Positions 11,345 to 23,900 of a DNA stretch of 64,000 nt are shown here, one piece after another. A model generated the notes under the pieces. That model was not told the origin of the DNA, did no database searches, and saw only the letters and a program-made list of their open reading frames with translations. The first letter of the stretch is position 1. Every line of letters begins with the position of its first letter. The DNA is taken from assembly GCF_037038585.1 (NCBI RefSeq), contig NC_092520.1, positions 194,129,604-194,193,603 of the forward strand, read 5' to 3'. Source of the stretch: Patagioenas fasciata (Eukaryota; Chordata; Aves; Columbiformes; Columbidae). The translations under genes were made by a program, and so were the position numbers.

Positions 11345-14300
11345 CCCTTATGTGAGCAGGACTGCTCTTCTGGCTGCTGTGACCCCTCCAGACATGCTCT
11401 AATAGTGACAGCCATCACCAGACAGGCTGACAGTGACTGAGATCATCTTCCTGGTATTCACACAGCCATACATACAGTTTGTTGCTTTTCAGACATATTA
11501 GGGATACACAGATCTGATGAAAACACACACTTCTGCTAAGCATCATTGTACTAAAAAGTGAATTAAGAGAGAGCTTTCCCTTCACAAAAAAAGCAGCCAA
11601 ATACCCCAGCTTTTATCAAAGCCAAGTTTTTTGGTACCCCAGCTTTACTGTAATCCATGAAGGATGTGTGCAAGAGTATCAAGCCCTGCATTACCACCCA
11701 TATGGTTTTCTGAAAAAAACAAGAAGCCGTGAAGCACCACATGCCCAGCTCTGCTACCAGCTGATAGAGCATCTGCTGCAAGAACAGCACCTGCACAGCC
11801 CCTTTAGCAGAGTCAGTGCTACTGCTGGGTACCCACTGCACCTGCTTTTCTTCCTCTCTTTAAGGACAGTGCACATAAAAGATTTTTCTATTATTAGTCT
11901 GAATGATTCATCTCTGCCATCTCTGAATTTCTATCTTGCTCTTCCTTAATTTTGATGCCATTTGGATGCACTTTTTCCCAGTTGAAAGAACTACAAAGAG
12001 TGAAACGTGAACCAGAGTATTTACATACTTTTCTTACTTTCATTGTGCATATCCCAAGGTGTAAAAAAAAAAGCAGAAGTATTTTCCTTGAAGATGATAA
12101 CTGAATTCTATCATATTGAAGTGTATTAAAAGCAAAGAAATTACCCAAGTTCTGCCCAGGACTTGTCTACAGGAGAATGTTATTTCCCATTAGGAAGGGT
12201 ATGCATTTGAACAACTGCTGAACTCCCACGTTTATTTTGTAACAAACAGTTTAAGCTGTTCATTCATTTTGAAGTGATCCAAGATAATTCATGCAAGTCT
12301 CTTGGACTTGCTGTGTGGGTGTTTTTATTTGACAAGCGCTGTCATAACAAATACCTCTGCATTTATCAATAAACCAAAGTCTTTGGCACCAGGTTTTTGT
12401 AAATTTAAGTTTAGACATGAACTTAGTAAGACTGTACTCAAATAGCCTTATTTTATTCACCATGAGATCACTGTTGTTATTGAGACTAGTCTGGTGTCAA
12501 TTGCACTTAACAACTCATGTTCACACACTTCCTCATGTCAAGATGCTCGGAGCTTTGACATCATGACTCAGAATTCTTTTTCTAAAGCAGCTTTTCAGCA
12601 GTTGGCAGTCACTGAGGTATTTCATTTTGCACTACTGTATTCCACAGCTGTAAACCAGTTACTTCTACATCAGGAACCTCTACTTCCTCAGCAGAAGAAA
12701 AATTAAAATTCCAGTTGTGTCATTTTCCCAAACACTGTCATATCCCCTCTCAGCCACACTGCTTTTCCTTAACTTACAGGAACAGAGCTGCTCCCTCTGC
12801 TCCTGTGAAAAGCCGATGCAGGCACTCGCCCGCCTTCCATCACTCATAGCTCAGCTTGGCTCAGTTCCCAGGACCCCTCTCCAGTCTCCTCCTGACTCCC
12901 AATTTTTTCTTCCTTGACATTAGTATTACTTAAAAGAACAATTAGTTCTAGACTAGAACTACTCATTCGTGCCTTCCGGACCCTTTCCAAATGTAACGTT
13001 TCCACAGTCCTTTGTCTTCCATTTACATCCAGTTCTCCATTTCAGGTGCGCAGTCTGACATCTGTCCTTCTACAGCCTATCACCTCCTTCCCTGCACTTC
13101 TGTGAGACACTGCAGTGGAAGCGATTCCTTTTGCTCTGGTAGAGCAAATCTCGAGAAGCCACTACTGAAATATCTTTAATTATATACTGAGATATAATAA
13201 CACTTAACAGCTGTAAGGAAATTGAAGCAGTTTAAAAGGATTATTTTACACTCCCATTCTTCACCATGTGCTAGAAGAACACCCTTCCCCATAGCTTAGA
13301 GGCATATTGCATTTTCCTTACCATTATTATTAAAAAAAAAAAAAGCACCAATTGTTTAAACAATCACACTATATACATTTTAATGAGCCTGGTAAAACTG
13401 AGACAAATGAATTGTTTTCGAATTTGTGAATGAATAGTGATGTCCCCTTCTGTCAGTTGCAAAAAACCCTCAATATTTTTTTTTTTTTTTAAAAGCATTT
13501 GTTTCTTATTAAGATTTACAATACTCATTATTCTGGTAACTGAGCTCCAAAACATGCAGCACAATACTCCTTTACACCTTGAAGCTATTTATTTAAGCTA
13601 TTTTATTTAAACTTTTATAACATTGTCAAATCAAGGTTGCAGAAGACAGCAAATAGCAGGTGCAGTTGTCTGCACACTCCAAACTCTACTTCTTGTCCTA
13701 TTGATCCCTTAATGGGATAATGGGCCCCATGGAAAACAAAACCCAAACCACTATCACACAAGATGTTAAACACAGGTTGTAACTACAGCCTTTTTTTTTA
13801 AATTTATTTTATATTTTTCTGGGTAGCATCCAGCCATGTGTCTGAGCTGGTCTGGCCTGCACAGTGACGCTCGTGTCAGAGATCCACAGTTTGACCTTCA
13901 AAATGTTATGTCATTGGTAAGGATGGAACTTTTCATAGATAAAGCTCAGTTAAACAGCTGTTAGAAGAAAATACATAAGTAGCAGAAATAACACATGAAA
14001 TACCTAAAAATACTTGCCCAGCAGCTCCTGCATCCATCAGTGATTTAGCATCTGACCTAGACTGTGCCAGCATGGACAGAGGAACAGCAGCAATTTCAGG
14101 GGAATCCAAACCCACAAAAAATAGTGGAAGACTATAATAAGCAACATGAGGGACAGACACTCTAATAAAGCCCTCATATTCTAAAAGACTATTAGAAGTG
14201 CATACTTATGATCTAAATGCAGCCACCTACAAGTTATGGTGATTCTTTCAAAAAGCAAAGACCAGTCTTGAGGGAACTCCTGCTGCCACAGCACAGGCTC

Positions 14301-16589
14301 CAGCTGCTGGGATGCTGCAAGATCAGGATCACTACAGAGCAGAACGTGGGTCTCAAGCCTTCACTGCTGTTGGAAATGCACTGAGAACACAACCAGAACC
14401 TGTTGAGTACTAAAGGTTTTGATTCTGGCATGGAAACCTCTGGGCTTTTCCAATGTCTTATCTGGTGTTTCAACAGCATTTTAAAAATGTCAGCTCTTAA
14501 CAGTTTATGTTAAATGGCTCAGGAATTGCTTTACAGATTACCTCTTTCTCCATCTCTTGCTTTTCTAAAGCCCACAATGTCTAATACAATATTTGGAGGG
14601 GAACAGGGAGAGAAACTTGTAGTAGTGGTCCTGTGTTCTCCAACTTGAAGTACCTCGGAAGTGCTCCTCAAGCCATGGAAGGCCTCTGTACAGATTTTGT
14701 AATTTCTCAGTAAGGCAAGGAGTTAATAAGTGAGAACAGCCATTGTCAAACAGGTGTGGTTTTTTTCTTCCCCACTTCTTCAGGAAAAGGTGGTTTCTGT
14801 AAACAGAAGTGAATAACTAGAATGGTTTGCATGCAAAGTATGACTTAGTTTGACTGTCTCTAAAAGAAAGAGAATGACTCCAAAGTGTCATTGCTACTTC
14901 TGCACGCACTGGCTGATCCTCCTTTTTCACACACCACAGCCAGCTCTGCCTCAAGCTGCCAGAGGAAACTGTTTGGAAGCTGCAAACCCTGCTTAAACCA
15001 GTACAATTCCAAGGGGTAGGTCTCTCTTTAAACAAGGTTTTCAGTAGCAGCTGAGTGGGCAGAAAGAGATGAAAAATATCACAAGAGAAGGACGAAGACA
15101 AATATTTTTTTTATATCACACAATACAGCTTCTCAACCACCGATAAGCAGCAGCACACAAGGTGAGGTGAAAGCATTAGGAAAAAGAAAACCCAGACATG
15201 GTTTTAAATGCATAAAAAGTCACAGGAACAGAAATCCCCCTTCTCCCCAAGAGTGCAAGCTTGCTTTGTGCAGCCATCCCAATGAGGCATAAGCACTTCT
15301 CTGAAAGCACTTTATAAGACTGTGGGAGGCTATTCTTGGTAACTCATGGAATACGTTTTCAAATTTTAGTCATAGATGACATGAATTACAGTAAGAATAG
15401 GTATTAGTGGAAAGAGTACAAGGGTTTCTCCACTGGAAAAAGGTAATTGTTGGATGAAAGTCTTCTTTTTCCCCCCAAAAATGTGTACTTGCCATTTAAA
15501 CTAAGAACTCTTACAGAAAAATAAACACCACATATGGTAATAGGCATTTATCATTTGACTTCTGATAAGTAATAAAAGCACAATGTTCAAAAATAAATCA
15601 AGTAGTTTTTTTATCTTTGTAGAAACTGATGTCAACATGCAAACTATTACCAGTAAAATGTTATTAACTTGTAACTTAGGTATGACAACATGGCCAATCC
15701 TCTGCTGCTTTGCTATGCAGGGGTCATGGAAATACTCCTCAGTAGTTCTGGATTACACCTTGCAATAAAGTGAGCACTACCCCTCTCCATTACCATCTCT
15801 TCCCTGTTCTCTGAAGAGGGCACGAGCACACAGGCACTGAGGAAGGTGGGCAGGTCAGAGCAGTGGTTTGTGAGATACAGTAGGTCCTGACACAATCCTG
15901 AAGCAACAGGTCTTTCAATAGGCAACAACTAGGACAGATTCTTAGTTAAACAGCTTCCCAAGGTCAATATAGGATACTGGTACAGCATCACCAGTGCTGG
16001 CAGATTCAGCATCTTACTGAAGTAACACAAGCTGTTCTGTCCTGTTGTGAGTGCAAGCAACTTAAGCAGCATAACACCATGTCAAGGGGCTGGGCTGAGC
16101 CACTCCAAGCACTGCTCAAGTTCAGCTGCAGGTCAGACTGGAAATACAGTCTGGGATCTCAAGAACAGGGATCACAGCACAGTGCACTCTTACAGAGTGT
16201 CTGCCTTTGGTGTTTTACCATATTTGCAATCTTATAAGTTGCAGCATCTATGTATTGTGCCTTGCAGAGGTGGGAAGTACAGTGCATAGCAGGAGTGGAA
16301 GCAATATCTGTGGCCTGTAAACATGCAAACAAAAGCTTGGTCTCTTTTTCCCCTCCATTTGCTTCTCTGTAGATTATAGCCCTCCTTATCCAAAATACTT
16401 GTTACAGAAAGCCATCTTATTTTGGGGGCCATTCCTAAACACAGTGGCTATTTGTCCAATTATTCCTAAAGTGTTACATGTCAAGACTATCACCAAGGAG
16501 AAGACAACAAGAGAAAGAAAAATTCTGTTTAAGAGGACAGAACAGTGCCCAATGAAGCCACAGCAGAAATATTGCTAACCCATCAGTTT
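11345..16589. other. Intergenic, no gene seen
   Basis: AT-rich sequence downstream of MOV10L1 with short open frames and poly-A/T runs (for example 13331-13344, 13480-13491). No match was recognised to PANX2, the gene expected next in mammalian order. Confidence 0.55.
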
Positions 16590-17834
16590 TTTATTTTGTC
16601 AAAATAAAACACTATACTTTATTGTACAGTGTATTTGTAGACACACAAAACAGGTTTAATTTTCTTTCCTTTTAACCCACCATTTGAGGCACTGGTCTGA
16701 CATACACCACAGCCAACAGCTGGACTGCAGTACAAAACAACTAAAATCCTGTGTGATCTCAGCTGTATATACAAAGGCCTTAAAAACTGGAAGTAGGGTT
16801 TTTAAACATGCTTGGCTTAAGATACATAAATATCTGCACTCCACTGATGTTGGGTATCATTCCAGTTCACATCATGGATATATTATTGTAACACTCCCAT
16901 AACAAGATTACAAGACAACAGAAGTGTTCTTGGGATGGTCCAGTTTTAAGAGGCCTTTTGTCCTACAAAAGTCTGAGAAAACTGAGAAGCTAAAAAAAAG
17001 TTACAGAATAAAGGAAAGCTAACATAAGAGTTTATCAATATTTTTCCTCTGAAGCTTGGAGAATTCAGGCACACTTACAGACTCAGGCATACTGTTCTAT
17101 GCAAAGGCATAAAGTCACATACATTTTAAACAGAAAAGTTCACACTTCTATGTTACAGAGTTAAATTTCAACTTTAACTTTAAGAAAAATATTAAAAATC
17201 TTGTTTGGGGAAACATCCAGCCATCGCAGAACATGTGCCTTTCCCTGAGGACAAAAGGTGCTGGTTTGCTCAGGGCTCAATTTCAGTTAAGTATTCTTAA
17301 GTTTCAAAACAGATGAGGACTGAATGCATCTTAACACTGAAAAACTAGTCACACCTGTCAATTAAAGGAAACAAGATAAAAAGTTTACTTATCTTTCCAT
17401 GAACAACAACTTTGATCAAAAGTTCCATCTAGTAGATAATACCCATTTAACAATGTTACACATTACTAGAATAGATGTTTAAATCAATCAAGCAAATTTC
17501 TTTAACTACAGTGAAGTCATCTTAAACATTTCCTCTGTGCTCCCTCACCCTTCACCCCCAAATCACTGTGGTCATCAAATACATAATGCATCATTTGGGG
17601 ATACATAAAATACCCAAGTCAACAACAGTTCTTATTCAATATTTCATGTTCAGACTCTTCTTATGGGGTTTGGAGAAAATATGGTTACATTACATGTTAT
17701 GTTTACAGTACTTAAGAATGCGAAAATCACATCCTAACATCATAGCACACGTTGTATTTATCCATCCTTCAAGTGATACTAGCTTTAAAATATTGTAAAC
17801 TGATCTGTATCTAGCAAGGTTAAAGACCAGACAC
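16590..17834 (-). other. MOV10L1: Probable MOV10L1 3' UTR with poly(A) signals
   Basis: About 1.2 kb of AT-rich non-coding sequence follows the stop codon. On the minus strand AATAAA occurs at 16618-16623 and again at 16590-16595, close together, as expected for a cleavage region. The 3' end is inferred from these signals only; another end is possible. Confidence 0.45.
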
Positions 17835-17930
17835 TCACTCCTGCAGGTGTTCCAGCTCCAAAGGCAGGTCACAACCTACATAAACTCCATTTGTTAAACT
17901 GTATTCTAACAGTGCACAAAAGCAGGGATC
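17835..17930 (-). CDS. MOV10L1: MOV10L1 coding exon 26 (last; residues 1172-1202 and stop)
   Basis: Reads [20 protein letters not shown] and then [11 protein letters not shown] before TGA at 17837-17835. It matches the mammalian C-terminal block but stops about 26 residues earlier, so the variable mammalian tail is missing. The acceptor is TGTAG|GATCCC, in phase 0. Confidence 0.95.
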   Translation of the reverse strand, partial: DPCFCALLEYSLTNGVYVGCDLPLELEHLQE

Positions 17931-20900
17931 CTACAACAGAAGATCAATGTTAAATGTAAATCATGCTGCTCTGTGAAGTGAGTTTTCAAGCAAATTAACA
18001 TGGCACATGGATACAGGAGATTTAACAGGACCTTTTCCAGAAACAGGACTCTGCAAATGATACAACATGGGAGGAAGATACCTATAGCTGCTCTAAGTTA
18101 ATTTGTTGCGCAGATGTGTCAAGAGACTAAACTCTATATTCAGACAGTTTCTGGAATACTGCTTGCTTTCTTATCCAGAGCCAGATATCATATCTTAGAT
18201 ATTAAGCAAAGCTCACCTTACTTCTATGGAAGGCCCATGCATGGGTTCAAAAGGAGACAGACTCCCTGGTAGGCTGTTATATTAATTGAAACAATCACTT
18301 TATCACCCTCCATTTAAGAAGTGAAGCAACTACATTTTGTGAATAATTGATTGCACAAGGTTATTCAGAACATGCTTTATGGACTTGCAGGCTGCTGGAG
18401 AACTTCAGCATTGTGATCCTGACCACTTCTAGACAGAAAAAGGAGGTAGTATCCCATACACACAGAGCAGTTTTACAATTTCCATTGTGCGTGGAAATCT
18501 ACAGTGTCGGTGCCTAAAATGTCCATACTTACAGGGTCCTATGGAGTTGAGATATTCCCAAATGCAGACTGCAGACAGCATATCAATTCTTAACATAATC
18601 TGATGTTCCCTCACATGAGATTAAACCCCCAGATCATTAATTTACTGTGGCAAATACCACATGCAATTCAAAGACATAAAATCAAAACTTACTTTCACAA
18701 GGACATGAGGATTTCCCACAACAATCAGCAAAGCCTTTGCTCTAGTAATTGCTACATTAAATCTCTTGGGGTTACAGAGAAAGCCCAAGCAATATTTGTC
18801 ATCAAAGAAGCTTCCATGAGATCGCACCTAAAATTAATTTTGGATAGTTTTAGAAACAGAATGAGAAAGCAACTTAGCAACTTATAACATAACACTTGCT
18901 TACTGCAGTAATCCACAGCTCAGTGTCAGCAATGCACAAGTTGGCTTCATAATCTGAATTTCAGCCAGCTAGCTATTTCCCACTATTGGCTTTCCCACAG
19001 AAGGTCTGTTCTCCAAGAGGCTGCCAATGCAACTTCAGCAACATCAGGAAAATGGTCTACTAGTTCTGTTTTAGCATCAGGACTATCAACCATGATTTGA
19101 AACACACGACACCAAAACTGCTACCTAAACCCCAGTGATTTTATCTTTTCAGTAGAAAAAGTGCTAGAGCTGCTGCTATTCTAACCCCTACAGCTGAATG
19201 ATAATGCAGAGTCTTTCTGCAAACCTTCTTCAGGAGTCTCAGTGTGCTTTGATTTGGCTTAGAAAAACAGAGCAACTAGTGTGCTGTAACTGATGATCAT
19301 TAAATTTTACCTCCATTTCATCTATATTTGAAGCCATCTTTGATAAAATAAATAGGAACATAGTACATACCTAGAACTACTATAAGAGTGATAACAATGC
19401 TGGCTCAAAAAACTATGGTGAGATGGAGAACAAAGAACGTAAGCATAGTACCACTGCCCTCAGAAAAAAAAAACACAACAAACAAGAAAAATGCTACAAA
19501 CTCTTCTTCCAAGTCACAAAATGCCCCAAAATCAGCTGTTCCTCTATCCTACATTCACCCTGATTTCCATTGCTTTGATTGTTTGCAAAGCTGTTTTATA
19601 CTCCTCTCTCCTGGAAATCCTATGTACTCTGGCTAAAAGTAGTCCAGTACTGGTCGTATCATCAGCTACACATTCCTCCTTTAATCAGTTTTCCTTATAA
19701 ACCATTACTCAGGCTTACACAGGCTCTGTATATACAGTACATTCTTGAACAGCCCTGAGAGCTCTTGGGTCACAAAAACCTCAGGAACCTCATGTTCCAA
19801 ACACTGCAATCTTTTACTTAAACACCACACCAAAACTGCATTACCATTTGGACAAAGAGCAAGCATATGCAGACCTTTTTCTGGATTCTGAACCAAATTC
19901 CACACTGTAGAAATACAGCTATATAGGGCCTGTAGTGCTCACCAAAAGAAAATCTAAACCCTCAATTAGTCATGTACACTTCACTGGCATCACTTGCTGA
20001 TATTCAAAGTATTAAGTTAGCCTTTACTAAAGTTTCCCAACCATCTCTTCCACTGATCCAGCAGATTTTTACCCCAACCAGGAGTTCAGTGTGCCTACAA
20101 CACTGCATATGTGGCAGACATTATCTCAAAATACAGGATTGGTATCACTCTGGTAGCAAGAAGCCATCTGTGAAAAGCCTCAGTAGCCATCAGCTGACTT
20201 CTCAGCTGCTGCTTACACTTCAACTCCATATTGATTTCTCCTTAAAAGCACAAAGTCTTCTGTCAAGAGCCCCAGCCAACAACCTTACATGCCTGAGAAC
20301 ACAAAAGGACAGAAAAGTAGGACAAAATCTGCTGTAGTTTTTCCCTTTATGGTGCTTTCATGTGAATTCAAGTACCAGGGATATGTGCATACACTGGAGT
20401 AAGATCTAGCATTTAGAGAGAAGGAACTGGTATACACTTGCACAGAACTTCAGTTCAGCCTCAGACTTGTGAAGCCTGATGTCTCAACTACTACAGATTG
20501 GACTAAGATCTTTCAGAAAAACAGACATCAGCTGAAGCAGATTGGTCATCAAGTTTACAAAAGCAGGTAAGATACAAGGGCAGCCAGCTGGCAAATAACA
20601 GCAACTCCCTCCCAGTACTCTGTGACACCATCCTCTTTCTCCATTCCTCAAGGGATGAGCTCAACACAAATCCACACAAACCTCAGGTTCAAAAATCTAG
20701 CACCTAGAGAAGAGCTTTACCTACATCCCTATGATACAACCAGCACAACACTTGAAGTGCACCATCGAGATGACCATGAAAGACTGTCTAATGCTCTCCT
20801 ACCAATGCAAAATAAATAAATTGTAATAAAAGGTATTCAGCTTCTAGGCACATCACCATTGGTGTCTGGAAAGCTGTCAGCTGTATATTATTAAGTGACA

Positions 20901-23900
20901 ATTCTCAAACTGAATGTGAAAAAATATGAAAATCTACATGAGCTTTTAAAAGTCAAATAGGAATTACTTTTTAATACTGTGATTTACACAGCTGTCTCTC
21001 TAATATTTATAATGCATCCAGTTTCTATCCTCTCTATGCACACTCAAGTGAAAGCTACATGATCTGCATGAAACTAAAATTTAGCACTAGAATCTACAAA
21101 GGTTTGAGGTTTACCTCAAAAATCAGATCCCATACTGTTTCCACACACTTAAAAATAACCTCTGCTTTCAAATACTGTGAGAAACTGACAAAAAATATAG
21201 CTTCTAAATTTTTGTTTCTTATTTTTAAAAGCCCTATATCAAAAAGGAAACAGAATTAGACACATACCAAAAACTCTCCACAGGACCACAACAAATATAC
21301 ATACTGTTGATAAGATGATAACCAGGTACTCCTGCCCTTGAAACTCTTCTACTGTGCCAACTTTAATGTCTGCCAAATCAATGCTTCTCAGAAGAAATCT
21401 AATTTTTTCCACCTACCAAAAAAAAAAAAAAGGTGTTTGAAGGAATTTATTTTTACATTTGAGAACAAATTACTTCAGAGATGTCACACCAAATGCCTAG
21501 ATCAAGCTTAGCCATCATCCACAACTACGGTTTTAAAATAAAACCGCAATTTATCCTAAAAAGTATCATATTTATTATATAACTTAGAAGGTGAAGTACT
21601 CACTCCCATCATTTAAACAGAAATCATCAGATTTTTGATAATCCAGATTTTAATGAGAAGAACAACTTATATCTATAAAACGCTCTCCTTCCAAAGTGCA
21701 TCATCCCCAGCCCCATGCTTACCACAGATGTGGTTGGGCAACCAGCTCCCCCCAGCCCCTCAAGAAGACTGTGCAGAGACTCCACCTTTGCCTGCCAGCT
21801 GCATCATGCAGAGTGAAAGACAAAAGGTGAGATGTGACCTAAATTACCCTCCCTGAAAGGGAAAGAACAAGGAGTCTCGCACACTGGAATGTGTGGGACC
21901 AGTACGTTATCATCTGCCAAGAGCTGCCTGGAGACAGCACCTGCAGTGCTCCAAGAAGTTTACCAAGAAATCATTCCTGCCAAAGCTGATGATTACAATG
22001 ACTACTTTTTAATCAGCCTTTCTGCAATGCAAGGTGACTTTCTTGAAGCAGGGATTACTATTAAATGATGTGAAGTGTTTTAGGGTGTATAAGAGGTTCA
22101 TTCACATCCATACTACATGTAAATAACTGAAACATACATAGTAACTGTAAGCATAGGCAGGTGCGTGCACCTGAGCAGTAGGATCTCTACAGACAGAGCT
22201 CTAACTTGCAAGTGAGATTTCTTCAAAAGGGGTCGGTCTTTTCCACACACCTCACAGTATTTCCCCCAACCCAGGCACACAAGGCTGCAAGTACAGCAAT
22301 GGAAACATCCAGAAGAACAATATCCACACTGTCCAGAGCATCCTCTGGAAGTGAAAGGAGATTTGAACTTTTTAAAATGAAAGACTTAACAGGCTTAAAT
22401 ATAAATAGCTTTAAAAATAAACCACAGCATTTGAAGTTGACATTCTCTACAGGTTTAAATACCAGCATAAGCTTCAAGTCTGACTACGGGACAGGCAGGA
22501 AGTCCCAATTCCTTTAGTATCCTCAAAGCCTTAACAAGGTGACACACAACCTACTTCACATTTCCCTTTTGTTCCACTCCCCAGTGCAAAGAAAAAAGTG
22601 ACAGAATCAGATTGCTGTTCCAGCTCTTGGATAATAAACTCTTGACTTGTACTCTTCACTCATAACTACTGAAAAACCTGCTTCTGCCTTCAAAACTGCA
22701 AGCAGATCTCTCCTTAATAATTTCTTAATTTTTAAAACTTAAAAAGTAGAGTGCCATTACTTTTGTCTTTCTCTAGGTTTAGGTATCAGTGGAAACATCA
22801 TCAATAATTGATAATACGCTGCATAATACCACAGTGAAGTTTTGAGATATGCCTCCCTGGTTTAAAAAACCACAGCCACAGTGTAAAAATCACAAGATGA
22901 AATACAGCAACTTTGAAGTTCTTGGACATTAGTTATACCTGTTTACGATATGGCGTAATCACTCCAATATCAGTCACTGACACTGCAGTGTTTTCATTTT
23001 TAGCAAGGTGGCAACAGTACTGCATTACTTGAACTGCTTCAGTTGGATTAAACCATGAAGGATTATGACCTTCACGTGTTTCATTGCCCTGTATTAGGGG
23101 AAAGGAAAAGAGAAGATGAAGAGGTGTAGAAGTGACTATGTATTTATTAGCAGATTATTCTTATACATCCTAAATGCAAAAAAAAAGTGATGTAATTCTA
23201 TGTACAATTTTCTTTACTATATACCCTTTCAGTGAACAAATATCACCTAACATTTTGTATATTTTTAATTACTTTAAGATGAAGAATTCACACAGCAACG
23301 GTGCTTTTAGTGTGCAAAGAAGATAAATTTCAACTCACAATAACATGTTAGTGAACTAGTATCTTGCTTTTGTGCAAGATAGAAGAGTTCAAGCATCTCC
23401 AAGCAGTGTATTATGTTTTATTAACTTACTGGAAGAAAAAAGAAAAACTTTTCCGAAGTACTATTTCTTCCCCTGCCTACCTAAGCCTTAAAAATTCTCT
23501 AGTTTTAGAAGCCTGTACTCATTCTAATGTAGCAAACTCTCAAAGGCAATCGAAAGGCAGCTGGGTGTAGCTCCACCTTGGTCAGTTCGCTATGAATTCA
23601 CATTTGTATCAAGAAGTCTCCAAAACACACTTAATAGGCAGCTGCTCAAGTTCTTAGCAAACATTTCACTTTAGTAGTTTTTGCTAAAACCAGGTAGTCA
23701 GGAAGTCATATTACTTGCAAAAGAAAGTTTATTCTTTTTCATATCCTTTCTAGATTTCAGTCTAAAGATAACTCATCTACAACAAACACCTATTAGGCCT
23801 CCTTATTCATACTTTCACTACATGAACATTTTACATACCCTTATTCCATGAAAAATTAATGGAAAACCCTTCCTGGGCAATTTCCCCCAATGCAACAAAG

